The notes below the pieces were generated by a model. It was given only the letters and a program-made list of their open reading frames with translations. It was not told the DNA's origin and did not search any database. Shown in pieces: positions 1-8,250 of a stretch of 19,345 nucleotides of DNA. Location of the stretch: the NCBI GenBank assembly GCA_039177895.1, contig JBCDFO010000043.1:1-19345 (forward strand), read 5' to 3'. The position numbers and the translations under genes were made by a program. Origin of the DNA: JBCBEX01 sp039177895 (lineage in GTDB: Bacteria > Bacteroidota > Rhodothermia > Rhodothermales > Rubricoccaceae). Numbering within the stretch: the first letter of the stretch is position 1; the number at the start of each line of letters is the position of its first letter.

Positions 1-55
1 ACCGCTGACGCAGGCCCGGCGGAAGCGCTTCGAAATGGGTCTGAACGCAGTATAG
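1..55 (+). other. Possible 3' end of a gene entering from the left edge
   Basis: Reading from base 2, a short open frame gives PLTQARRKRFEMGLNAV and stops at TAG 53-55. The mix of charged and hydrophobic residues is plausible for a real C-terminus, and the gene would be convergent with the surface-protein gene at 277-4839, with a hairpin between them. Seventeen residues cannot identify a family. An alternative reading of the same bases is a leftward promoter (minus-strand TATACT at 49-54) with the palindrome GAAGCGCTTC at 22-31 downstream of it. I cannot choose between these. The rest of 56-163 shows nothing I can assign. Confidence 0.2.
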
Positions 56-163
56 CCGGTCCGCCCATCCCGTTGAAGTCGCGGGCGCGCGTGGCTCCTG
101 AACGCACCGAAAATTGGCAGCCCTCCGCTGCCAGCGAAACGGCCGCCTCATCTCCCAGATGGA

Positions 164-197
164 GCACGCCCGGCCTGACAGTCCAGACCGGGCGTGC
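164..197 (-). terminator. Hairpin downstream of the beta-helix T9SS gene
   Basis: A perfect 10-bp inverted repeat (GCACGCCCGG at 164-173, CCGGGCGTGC at 188-197) lies about 80 bases past the stop of the leftward gene. Inside it come one non-Watson-Crick pair, a 3-bp inner stem (CTG/CAG) and a 6-base loop. The odd pair is U-G in the minus-strand RNA but C-A in the plus-strand RNA, so the structure pairs fully only in the leftward transcript. No clear U-tract follows. It is probably a GC-rich terminator or 3'-end stabilising hairpin. Confidence 0.55.
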
Positions 198-276
198 GGG
201 AGGGTCGTCCCACCACAAACGACCCTATCGTTCCCCATAGCGCCGTTGCGGGCCCTGGCGGATCATCGGACGTGCG

Positions 277-3200
277 TCACCGCACGACGACGAGCTTCTT
301 CGTCCGCGTCACACCGTCGGCATCGAGCCGGGCGATGTACACGCCGGAGGCAACCTGCGCGGACCAGGGCGTCTCGTGCCAGCCTGCCTCTGTCGGCGCG
401 TCGTCGGCGAGCACGGCTACGAGGCGACCGAGGAGGTCGTACACCCGCAGGTCTACGTCGGCGGCGGTCGGGAGGCCCCAGCGTAACGTCGCCGTGGTGC
501 GGGTCGGATTGGGGTAGATCTCGGCCAGGCGCACGGTGCGTGGCAGCCCGCTCTCGTCTTCGATGCCGACGGGCAGCACGGTGAGCTGCACGAGGTCTTC
601 GTCGTTGGCCGCGAAGCCGTCGAACGCGTCGCTGGCGACGGCGGCGCGGAGCGTGTAGGTGCCCTCGGGGACGCCCGCGAGCGTGACGGTGACGGGCACC
701 TCGTCCCCGTCGGCGAGCGTGCCGAGCGCACACGTTACCATGGTGGTGCCCAGCCCGTCGCAGTCGCCGTCCTCCGTCGCTGCGGCTGCGATGGAGACGG
801 GCGCGGTGAACGTGAGCACGGTGCTGCGCGCATCGTCGCCGCCCGCGTGGGCCGGAAGCACGTCGAACGTCACGTCGCCCGCCATCGCGTCATCAGGGAG
901 ATCGACTACAGCGAGCAGGTCGGCCACCTCGCGCACCTCGTGGAGCACGGCTGGCGTCTCGATAGGCGGGTTGAAGTCGAACACGATGTCGGCCTCGTTG
1001 GAGAGGACCGTGCCCGCTGCGAGCGCGGTGCGCGGCGCGACGGTGAACGAGACGAAGCCCTCGCCCTCGGGCGGGTTCACGTTGGGTGCCAGCTCGATGC
1101 CGTCGAAGCGGAACGTGACCGTCTGGCCCGCGACGGTGGTCGTCAGCCCCTCGTCGAACGACGAGGCCGTGACGTCCAGCGTGGCCGGGTCGAACGACGG
1201 GTCGAGTACGTCGGTGATGGTCACGAACTGGGCGGGATCGGTCGCCTCGGGGAGGTTCTCGAAGAGGATCGTGTAGGCGATGGGCTCGGCGGCCTGGGCG
1301 AGCGGGACGTAGTAGCGCACGCAGCGGAACACCTCCTCGCCGTCCACGAGGACCGTCCCGAACTCGCACGGGAGGGTCGTGTTGGCAATTTTGTCGTTGG
1401 GGTCGACGGCCCCGCGCGGGCGGGCGCACCCGCCGCCGGAGGGGCTGCCCCCGCTGCCGGGGCCGCTGCCTTGCCGCGCCTCCATCCGGTCGAGAAAGCC
1501 GTTGGCGTCTGACCGGCTGTTGATCGCGTCGATGGAGTCGCCGAACCCGATGCACCGGAGGACCCCGCCATCCCCGTCGTTCTGCGCGCGCGCCGCGGCT
1601 GCCGGGGTTTGCAGCGCCGCCTCAGGAAAGAGCACCGCGATCTCCGCGTCGAAGAGCCCCGCGAGGGCACCGCTGCGCGCTTGCTCATGGGCCTCAGTGA
1701 TGGCAAACGAGAGGAGATCGGCCTCGGTGACGAGCGCCGCCTGGAACGCGTCCTGCGCGCCCTCCACCGTCCCGTCGGGGGCCTCGACGGTCGCGCTGAG
1801 CGCGTCCACGATCCCGCCGAGCAGGTCGGCCGGGCCGGTGAGGTACCGCTCGTCGGCGTCGAGCGCTGTCCGGACAGCCGCCGTGACCGCCTCGGCGTCG
1901 GCGTCGTCTACGCTCGCGAGGTAGGCCGCAAGCGGCGCGCTCCCCCGCAGCGCGCGCTCGACCACGCCGCGGAAGCGGGCAGGCGCGAAGTGCGGGTAGG
2001 CGCTGAACTGGATGGCCTGCTGCGAGCCGAACGGAATGCGGTTGTCCTCCGGCCCTGCCGGCTCCTCGTTAGGGAACAGCACGGCCATCGGGTCGATGCG
2101 TAGCGGGAAGTCGAGCACGGCGGTACTCGCCGGGCTCAAGCGGCCCACGACGAGGGGCGCGCGCGTAGGGTCGGCGGCCTCATCCGCGTTGTAAAACTCG
2201 AACGTGCGACCGTAGGGGCGGTAGCTGCCCAGCTTCATCCCGATGACATCGGGACGGGGACGCAGCACCTGGGCGAAGACGAACGCCGGTTCGGTGCCGT
2301 TCGACGGCGCGACCACGTTCATGGCATTGCGGTGGAACTGGGTGTTCGAGGGCGCGAGCAGCAACCCCGTCACGAACCCGCCCGAGAGGGTCGGGAAGGC
2401 GAGGTAGGGGCGGACCGTGAGCGCGAGCGTCGTGTCCGGCAGCGCGCCCCGTTCCAGGACGAGGTCATAGCCTCCTATCACGCGGGGGTCGGTGAGGTCG
2501 AACGTGGCCGCGAGCGACGGGCCGTCGTCGGAGAGCGTGCCGGGGAGCGTGCCGAAGGCGTCGGGGTCGAGGCAGCTGTCGCAGACGAGGCGGACGGCGG
2601 TCACGTCGGCGGCACCGGAGCCCGCGAGGAAGAGCGCGCGTTCGCTGCCACCCATGGGGGCGACCTCCGAGAGCGCGATCCCGCCCCCGACGACCGCGTC
2701 GGCCACGCGGAGCACCGCCCGCGTGCCCTCCACGTCCACGGCGAAGACGGTACCCTCAGGAGCCCCCTCCACCTCGATGGCGTCGAACGCGCCCGCGACG
2801 GGGTTCAGGTCGGACTGCACGATGGTCCACGTCTCGCCGACGATGGGCGCGTAGGTCTCCGGGACGCGGACGACGAGCGTGCCGCCAAGAGTGACGCTGA
2901 ACCCGGTCGCGATGCGGTCGCTGCCGCCGCCGGGCCGCACGTCCACGACGTAGCGGGCGTCCCCGGTCAGCGAGCTGAGCGCGAACGTGGGGATGTCGAG
3001 CACGCCGAGCGACGGCCCTGGGCCGCCGGGGCTGACGGTGCCTTCGAGCGGCCCGCCGGAGCGCGACACGGCCCCGGTGCCCGCGAGCACCGTCCCCGCC
3101 CCGTAGAACGCGGGCGGCGTGCTGCCGAGGGTGAGCGTGGCCTCCGACGCGACGCGGATCTCCGAGCCAGGCTGCGCGCGGAGCTGCCCCTGGAACGCCC

Positions 3201-4839
3201 GCGTGCCCACGCCATCGACGCGGATGAGTCCCTCGTTGACGACGAGACCCGTCTCGTTGTCGGCCCCGCTCGCGATCCCGCGCAGCGCGAGGGTGCCCTC
3301 GGGCGCGTTGCGAAGCTCACCACTTGTCGTCAGGCGCACGGCCAGCACGTCGAGGTCGCCTTCGTTCACGAACGTCGTCGTGAGTCGCGGGGTGCGGAGC
3401 GTCGCGAACCCCCGGTTGGTGAGCGTCCCGCCCTCAACGTCGAGTTGCAGCGCCCCGAAACCGAAATCGAGACCACGCCCGCCGACCGCGATCACGGCTC
3501 CTTCGTCGGCGACCGTGAGGGTGCCGCCGAGGATGACGTCGCCGCCGGAGGCCCCCGAGAGCGTCCCTGCGATCGTGGTCTCGCTGAACGACACGTCGCT
3601 GCCTGCGCTCGCCTCCAGCGTCGCGTCGCGGAGTAGGATCCCGTTCTGCGTGGCGAAGCCGGTCGCCTGGATGCGGAGCGTGCCGCCGTCGACCTCGAAC
3701 GGGACGTTCGTCTGGGCCTGACTCGTTCCGGGCTCGACCTCCACGAGGCCGCGCGAGACGAAGCGGTCGCCGGTGCCCCGCTGGCGAATGCCCTCGCCGC
3801 TGGCGAGCAGGACCGTCCCCGTCTCGGCGTTGACGAGCACAGCCCCCTCGTCGAGCGAGACGCCCTCGTTCACGTCGAGGAGCGCGGTGTTCTCGAACGT
3901 AGCTCCGTCCAGGCCCATCCCGCCGCCTTCGGTGCGCACGGTAGCGATGTTGGTGACGGCCCCGCCCGCGAACGTACCTCGGCTGAGATTGTCCGTGCCT
4001 ACTTGGAGGCCGGTACCCCCCACGTCGAGCGTCAACCCCGCCGCGCCCACGTTGGCCGTCGCGGACCACACGACGTTGCCCGCAGGCGCGCCGGAGACCG
4101 TCCCCTGGGCGTCGAACGTCCCGCTGCGCACTTGGAGCGTGGCCCCCTCGGCCGCGTCGAGCGTCACGCCCGCGAGGACGTTGTCGGTGCTGACAGACTG
4201 GAGCCAGAACGACCCACCGGCCGCGCGGAGCGTCCCGCCGCGGAGGTCGAAGGAGCCCCCGAGGATGCAGCGGCCCTCCGTGTCGGTGCCGCACGCATCG
4301 GCCTCAATCGTACCCCGAATCACGAAGCGGGTGACACCAGGGGTCCCAGCGCGGACGTCTGCGCCTACGAGCCGGAGCGTGCCACCTGGGGCTACGTCGA
4401 GCGTACCGCTGAAGGCGTCCATCAGCCGGGAGTCGTCGCGCTGCACGAGGGTGCCTGCAAGCGCGAGTATGCCCGCGACGCGGAGGCTGGCCGTGCGCTC
4501 CCCGGTCGTCTCAACGCGCGCGCCGGTCGCGACCTCGGCATTGTTGGTCACCACCATGTCCACGCCGACGACGAGGTTGGGCGCGCCGGCCCCATCCCCG
4601 AGTGCGAGGCCTGCCACCGAGATTGGGGAGCCGGTCGCGGAGACGGTGTAGCTGCCGCCGACGGTGATGCAGGCCGTGTCGGCCGCGCCGGGGACGCCGT
4701 CGGACCAGCGGGTGGCGTCGGCCCACGTCCCGTCGATGGGGTCGGACCAGGAGGTGGTGCAGGACTGGGCCTGGGCGAATGGCGACGCTGCCAGCAGGGC
4801 AGCGAGGAGGGCGAACAGAGCCGTTGCAGAGCGATACAT
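277..4839 (-). CDS. T9SS-secreted beta-helix surface protein with DPNDK and DUF11-like domains
   Basis: A 1520-residue secreted protein, likely attached to the cell surface; ligand unknown. Residues 1-24 are a signal peptide with an AQA cleavage site. The mature start has the W-x-DGVPG-x-AD pattern seen at the head of many passenger-type proteins. Residues about 40-690 are Gly/Thr/Val-rich strands typical of a right-handed beta-helix, closing near 627 with a GGSDRI...LGGTLVV segment like autotransporter-associated repeats. A mixed region follows, then a Gly/Ser linker, a DPNDK domain (D1146 to about 1310, DUF7619-like, with FDFNPPIETP), a DUF11-like domain (about 1312-1420) and the sorting domain (about 1426-1520, YPNP, YDLLGR). 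The start was set at the ATG before the signal peptide. The frame stays open upstream to 6975, but that part is antisense to the sigma and kinase genes. It is divergent from the sigma gene, with 186 bp between starts. The C-terminal half is paralogous to the protein at the right edge. Confidence 0.9.
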   Translation of the reverse strand: MYRSATALFALLAALLAASPFAQAQSCTTSWSDPIDGTWADATRWSDGVPGAADTACITVGGSYTVSATGSPISVAGLALGDGAGAPNLVVGVDMVVTNNAEVATGARVETTGERTASLRVAGILALAGTLVQRDDSRLMDAFSGTLDVAPGGTLRLVGADVRAGTPGVTRFVIRGTIEADACGTDTEGRCILGGSFDLRGGTLRAAGGSFWLQSVSTDNVLAGVTLDAAEGATLQVRSGTFDAQGTVSGAPAGNVVWSATANVGAAGLTLDVGGTGLQVGTDNLSRGTFAGGAVTNIATVRTEGGGMGLDGATFENTALLDVNEGVSLDEGAVLVNAETGTVLLASGEGIRQRGTGDRFVSRGLVEVEPGTSQAQTNVPFEVDGGTLRIQATGFATQNGILLRDATLEASAGSDVSFSETTIAGTLSGASGGDVILGGTLTVADEGAVIAVGGRGLDFGFGALQLDVEGGTLTNRGFATLRTPRLTTTFVNEGDLDVLAVRLTTSGELRNAPEGTLALRGIASGADNETGLVVNEGLIRVDGVGTRAFQGQLRAQPGSEIRVASEATLTLGSTPPAFYGAGTVLAGTGAVSRSGGPLEGTVSPGGPGPSLGVLDIPTFALSSLTGDARYVVDVRPGGGSDRIATGFSVTLGGTLVVRVPETYAPIVGETWTIVQSDLNPVAGAFDAIEVEGAPEGTVFAVDVEGTRAVLRVADAVVGGGIALSEVAPMGGSERALFLAGSGAADVTAVRLVCDSCLDPDAFGTLPGTLSDDGPSLAATFDLTDPRVIGGYDLVLERGALPDTTLALTVRPYLAFPTLSGGFVTGLLLAPSNTQFHRNAMNVVAPSNGTEPAFVFAQVLRPRPDVIGMKLGSYRPYGRTFEFYNADEAADPTRAPLVVGRLSPASTAVLDFPLRIDPMAVLFPNEEPAGPEDNRIPFGSQQAIQFSAYPHFAPARFRGVVERALRGSAPLAAYLASVDDADAEAVTAAVRTALDADERYLTGPADLLGGIVDALSATVEAPDGTVEGAQDAFQAALVTEADLLSFAITEAHEQARSGALAGLFDAEIAVLFPEAALQTPAAAARAQNDGDGGVLRCIGFGDSIDAINSRSDANGFLDRMEARQGSGPGSGGSPSGGGCARPRGAVDPNDKIANTTLPCEFGTVLVDGEEVFRCVRYYVPLAQAAEPIAYTILFENLPEATDPAQFVTITDVLDPSFDPATLDVTASSFDEGLTTTVAGQTVTFRFDGIELAPNVNPPEGEGFVSFTVAPRTALAAGTVLSNEADIVFDFNPPIETPAVLHEVREVADLLAVVDLPDDAMAGDVTFDVLPAHAGGDDARSTVLTFTAPVSIAAAATEDGDCDGLGTTMVTCALGTLADGDEVPVTVTLAGVPEGTYTLRAAVASDAFDGFAANDEDLVQLTVLPVGIEDESGLPRTVRLAEIYPNPTRTTATLRWGLPTAADVDLRVYDLLGRLVAVLADDAPTEAGWHETPWSAQVASGVYIARLDADGVTRTKKLVVVR

Positions 4840-4970
4840 GGGGAGCCAGTCGGACGTGAGCGGAGCGAAGATCCCCGTCGCGGAGAAGAGCGTGGGCTGT
4901 GAGAGACGAGATCGTCCGGCGGTCTTTGTCACGCACGCCGAAAAAAGTGGAGGGCCGCCCCCGGCACCCC

Positions 4971-4998
4971 TTGACGGCCACGTCGTCGCACCTATACT
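4971..4998 (+). promoter_or_regulatory. Sigma70-like promoter for the first sigma/kinase pair
   Basis: TTGACG (4971-4976) and TATACT (4993-4998) are 16 bp apart, each matching the housekeeping consensus at five of six positions. Transcription would start near 5005, leaving a leader of about 20 bases before ATG 5026 with no Shine-Dalgarno sequence. It sits in the divergent gap 4840-5025. I saw no equally good promoter for the leftward gene there. Bacteroidota often use a different -7/-33 consensus, which lowers confidence. If correct, the sigma gene is transcribed by the housekeeping holoenzyme rather than purely autoregulated. Confidence 0.55.
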
Positions 4999-5025
4999 GC
5001 ACATCGTATCACCCGTCCACCGTCT

Positions 5026-5589
5026 ATGCCTTCGTCTTCCGAGGTCACGCGCCTGCTCGCCGCTGCCCACGATGGGGACCATGCCGCGCTCGGGGCGGTC
5101 CTGCCGCTGCTCTACGCTGAGCTGCACGCGCTCGCCCATCGCCAGCGCCGCCGCCTCGGTGGCCCAGCCACGCTCAACACGACGGCGCTGCTGCACGAGG
5201 CCTACGAAAAGCTCGCCCACCACGACGGCACGTACGCGAGCCGCCCGCACTTCTTCCGCGTCGCGGCGTACGCCATGCGGCAGATCCTCGTCGATTATGC
5301 CCGCGCTCAGCTGACGGCCAAGCGCGGCGCGGGCGAGGCCGCGACCACGTTCGACGAGTGGGCTGTTGCAGGCGAAGGTCGGCCTGCTGAGGTCGTCGCC
5401 ATCGACGAGGCCTTGACGCGGCTTGCGGCGCTGGATGCGCGGCAAGCACAGGTGGTGGAGCTGCGCTACTTCGGCGGCTTCACGCTCGCCGAGACTGCCG
5501 ACCTGCTCGGCGTCTCCCCCTCGACGGCAGCGCGCGCCTGGACCGTCGCCCGGGCATGGCTCCAGCAGGCCCTCCGCGACGCCAGCTAG
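5026..5589 (+). CDS. ECF sigma factor, Ser/Thr-kinase-linked type (copy 1)
   Basis: A 187-residue RNA polymerase sigma factor of the extracytoplasmic-function class, closest in pattern to the TIGR02999/Sigma70_ECF group found beside Ser/Thr kinases. Region 2 spans about 5-95, with the family signature TLNTTALLHEAYEKL at 49-63 and the RQILVDYAR helix at 85-93. Region 4 spans about 125-185, with VELRYFGGFTLAETADLLGVS and a recognition helix near 166-180. Region 2.2 normally reads D-x-E-D-L-x-Q-E. Here the aligned residues are N51-T52-T53-A54-L55-L56-H57-E58, so the acidic patch that contacts RNA polymerase beta' is missing and threonines stand in its place. The kinase gene starts 90 bases downstream on the same strand, and no anti-sigma gene is present. 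The recognition helix (STAARAWTVARAW) lacks the R-D-W seen in copy 2. Confidence 0.92.
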   Translation: MPSSSEVTRLLAAAHDGDHAALGAVLPLLYAELHALAHRQRRRLGGPATLNTTALLHEAYEKLAHHDGTYASRPHFFRVAAYAMRQILVDYARAQLTAKRGAGEAATTFDEWAVAGEGRPAEVVAIDEALTRLAALDARQAQVVELRYFGGFTLAETADLLGVSPSTAARAWTVARAWLQQALRDAS

Positions 5590-5679
5590 CACGCTTCCTG
5601 TGTGGGCCGATGACAAAGCGACGCGGCGCTTCTCGTACTTCCTGGCGATGACCTTCTGTTCGGCTTTCCACGCGTCCCC

Positions 5680-8217
5680 ATGTCGCTGACCCCTTCCCCC
5701 GAACGCTGGGCGCGGCTCTCCGCCCTCCTCCTCGACGCCCTCGACCGGCCTGAGGCCGAGCGCCATGCCTTCCTCGACGCCGCCTGCGCCGACGACCTGA
5801 CGCTCGTTCCTGAAGTCGAACGGCTCCTCGTGGCACATGCCGAGGCCGAACGGACCGACCGCTTCGAAGTGGGCGCTGCCGAGATGATGCCTGCGGCCCT
5901 GGAGCGCGCTACGGATAGCCCAACGGCTCCACAGGAGGTGGGCCCCTACCGGCTCGTCCGCGAGGTCGGGCGCGGCGGCATGGGCACGGTCTGGCTGGCC
6001 GAGCGGGCCGACGGCCTCTTCGAGCAGCGCGTGGCCGTGAAGCTGCTGCGGACGGGCGTGCTCGGGCCCGACGCGGAGCGCCGCTTTGCTGCCGAGCGCC
6101 GCATCCTCGCGAGCCTCGACCACCCTCACATCGCGCGGCTGCTCGACGGCGGCGTCACCGATGCAGGCCAGCCCTACCTCGTGATGGAATACATCGAGGG
6201 CCAGCCGCTCACCACCTACGCCCGCACGAAGCAGCTCCGGCTCGACGAGCGCCTCGCGCTCTTTCGGACGGTCTGCGAGACGGTCGCCTTTGCCCACCAG
6301 AACCTCGTCGTCCACCGCGACCTCAAGCCTTCGAACATCCTCGTCGCCGAGAGCGCCGATGGTAGGCCGGTCGTGAAGCTCCTCGACTTCGGCATCGCGA
6401 AGCTGCTCGCGGAGGACGAGGACGAGCCGGTGACCCGCACCGGGCAGGCCCTGCTCACGCCGGAGTATGCGGCCCCCGAGCAGGTGCGCAGCGGCACGAT
6501 CACGACCGCGACCGACGTGTATGCGCTCGGCGTGGTGCTCTACGAGTTGCTCGTCGGGCACCGGCCCTATGCCATCGAAGACCACTCGGCCCTCGCGGTC
6601 GAACGCGCGGTACTGGAGGCGACGCCGATTAGGCCGAGCACCGCCGTCCGGTCGGCCACGCAGGACCAGGCGAGCGCTGGCCACTCGACCGCAACCGATC
6701 CGTCCACGACGGAGCGCTGGGCGCGGCGACTGCGCGGCGACCTCGACACGATCGGGCTGAAGGCGCTGCGCAAGGAGCCCGAGCGCCGCTACCGCGCCGC
6801 CGCCGACCTCGCCGACGACCTGCGGCGCTGGGCTGAGGGACTGCCGGTCACCGCGCAACCCGATACGACCGCCTACCGGCTGCGCAAGTTCGTGCAGCGC
6901 CACCGTGTCGGGGTCGCTGCAGGCGCGGCGTTCGCGCTGGCCCTCGTGCTGGGCCTCGCCGGGACGCTCTGGCAAGCCCGCGTGGCCCAGATGCAGGCCG
7001 AGCGATCTGAGCGCGTGCTCACCTTCCTCGAAGGCATGATCGCCGAGGGAGGGGCCGACGAGGGCGACCCCGACACGCCCATCGGCGAGGTTATCCGACA
7101 GGCTGCGGACCGTGTCGACCGTGAGTTCGAGGACGATCCGGTCGTGGCCTCGCGGGTCTTCTCCACGCTCGCGGCGGCGTTCTACTCGCTGGGGCTTGGT
7201 GAGGAGACCGCGCAGACGGCCCAGCGTGCCCTCGACGTCCTGCCGAACGACTATGACGGTCCGGCCCGGGGCCGCGCGCTCATGACGCTGGCCGTGTCAG
7301 AGGAATACACCGACTTCGAGGCCGTCGTGGCGCGCTTGCAGGACGCACTCACACACCTGAAGGACCCAGCAGACGCCGCGCTGCGGGCGGAGGCGCTCGC
7401 GGCCCTCGGCGACGCCCACGCAGCGGCTGGCGGCCCCTACGACGCCGCCGAGGCTGCCTTCCACGAGTCGATCCGCCTCTACCGCAACCTGGACCACCCC
7501 GACCTCTTTCTGGCCCTCAACGGCCTCGCACTCGTCCACCTCAACACGGGCGACCTCGACGCGGCTAAGCCGCTCCTCGACGAGGCCGTCGCGCTCATGC
7601 GCGCCTACTACGACGGCCCGCACTACATCCTCGCGGTCACGCTCAGCAACCTCGCCGCCTACCATTCGCTCACGGACGCAACCGCAGAGGCGATTCCGCT
7701 CATCGGCGAATCCCTTGCCATGCTGCAGGCCACGCTCGGGCCCGAGCACCCCCATACGATCTCGACGCAGATGCAGTACGCGGGCGAGTTGATGACTGAC
7801 GGGCGGCCCGCCGAGGCGCGCGTCGAGGCCGACTCCGCGCTGAGGCTAGCCACTGAGCACCTTGGCCTCGACCATGCCATCACAGCGTACGGCCAGGACA
7901 TCACGGGGCGCATCTACTGCGACCTCGACCTTACTGAGGCAGGCATTCCCCTGCTGCGCCAGAGCCTAGAAACACAGCGCAGCCTCTACGACCCGGCGAG
8001 TTGGCGGATCGCCAACAGCGAGAGCATGCTGGGATCGTGCCTCGCGAAGACGGGCGCGCTCGCGGAGGCAGAGACGCTGCTCGCACGGGGCTACGAGGGC
8101 ATGGTGGCAGCGCGCGGCGACGAGGACCATGGCACGCAACTGGCCGCGCAGCGCCTCCGGGCGTTCTGCGAGACGCACGGCTGTACGACATTACCGCTGT
8201 CTGAGAACGAAAGCTAA
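5680..8217 (+). CDS. Transmembrane Ser/Thr protein kinase with periplasmic TPR region (copy 1)
   Basis: An 845-residue Hanks-type kinase. The N-terminal 85 residues form a helical leader (TPSPERWARLSALL...) typical of kinases paired with ECF sigma factors. The kinase domain spans about 90-385: Gly-loop G97-x-G99-x-x-G102, ATP lysine K121, helix-C E139, HRD with D214 and N219, DFG D236, APE 265-267. All catalytic residues are present, so it should be active. A basic stretch (RLRKFVQRHR) precedes one membrane helix at about 411-430, predicting a cytoplasmic kinase and a periplasmic C-terminus. Residues about 485-830 are TPR-like helical repeats. The only cysteines after the membrane helix are C747, C787, C830 and C835. 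The likely substrate is the adjacent sigma factor (inference). ATG 5680 is supported by alignment with copy 2. The stop codon touches a strong hairpin. Confidence 0.93.
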   Translation: MSLTPSPERWARLSALLLDALDRPEAERHAFLDAACADDLTLVPEVERLLVAHAEAERTDRFEVGAAEMMPAALERATDSPTAPQEVGPYRLVREVGRGGMGTVWLAERADGLFEQRVAVKLLRTGVLGPDAERRFAAERRILASLDHPHIARLLDGGVTDAGQPYLVMEYIEGQPLTTYARTKQLRLDERLALFRTVCETVAFAHQNLVVHRDLKPSNILVAESADGRPVVKLLDFGIAKLLAEDEDEPVTRTGQALLTPEYAAPEQVRSGTITTATDVYALGVVLYELLVGHRPYAIEDHSALAVERAVLEATPIRPSTAVRSATQDQASAGHSTATDPSTTERWARRLRGDLDTIGLKALRKEPERRYRAAADLADDLRRWAEGLPVTAQPDTTAYRLRKFVQRHRVGVAAGAAFALALVLGLAGTLWQARVAQMQAERSERVLTFLEGMIAEGGADEGDPDTPIGEVIRQAADRVDREFEDDPVVASRVFSTLAAAFYSLGLGEETAQTAQRALDVLPNDYDGPARGRALMTLAVSEEYTDFEAVVARLQDALTHLKDPADAALRAEALAALGDAHAAAGGPYDAAEAAFHESIRLYRNLDHPDLFLALNGLALVHLNTGDLDAAKPLLDEAVALMRAYYDGPHYILAVTLSNLAAYHSLTDATAEAIPLIGESLAMLQATLGPEHPHTISTQMQYAGELMTDGRPAEARVEADSALRLATEHLGLDHAITAYGQDITGRIYCDLDLTEAGIPLLRQSLETQRSLYDPASWRIANSESMLGSCLAKTGALAEAETLLARGYEGMVAARGDEDHGTQLAAQRLRAFCETHGCTTLPLSENES

Positions 8218-8250
8218 GCGCCCGGCCTGCCGTTGCGCGGGCCGGGCGCT
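8217..8250 (+). terminator. Strong hairpin at the end of kinase copy 1
   Basis: A perfect 11-bp inverted repeat (AGCGCCCGGCC at 8217-8227, GGCCGGGCGCT at 8240-8250) begins on the last base of the kinase stop codon. The interior adds a U-G pair and two GC pairs, leaving a 6-base loop CGTTGC. The wobble pair forms in the plus-strand RNA but is C-A in the minus strand, so it fits the kinase transcript best. There is no U-tract. It lies between convergent genes and may act in both directions. Confidence 0.65.

Larger units (their letters stand above)
5026..8217 (+). repeat. Duplicated sigma-kinase cassette, copy 1
   Basis: This sigma gene plus kinase gene is paralogous to 14290-17535: same order, same strand, same sigma length (187 residues), similar gaps (90 and 111 bases). 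DNA identity is still high in places, for example around 5161-5220 versus 14431-14490 in region 2, and around 5941-6040 versus 15221-15310 in the kinase ATP loop. The TPR parts have diverged much more. Each copy has a T9SS surface-protein gene diverging upstream and a T9SS-secreted protein gene converging downstream. Confidence 0.85.

Noticed and set aside
2332..3636. Plus-strand open frame inside the beta-helix gene
   Set aside because: Arg/Glu/Ala/Gly-rich antisense product with no recognisable domain.
5610..5651. A 13-codon open frame (MTKRRGASRTSWR) between sigma copy 1 and its kinase
   Set aside because: No ribosome binding site and no equivalent in the copy 2 gap; likely chance.
4840..6975. 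Upstream extension of the leftward beta-helix frame (total open length 277-6975)
   Set aside because: It is antisense to the sigma and kinase genes, whose catalytic motifs are unmistakable, and a proper signal peptide starts at 4839.
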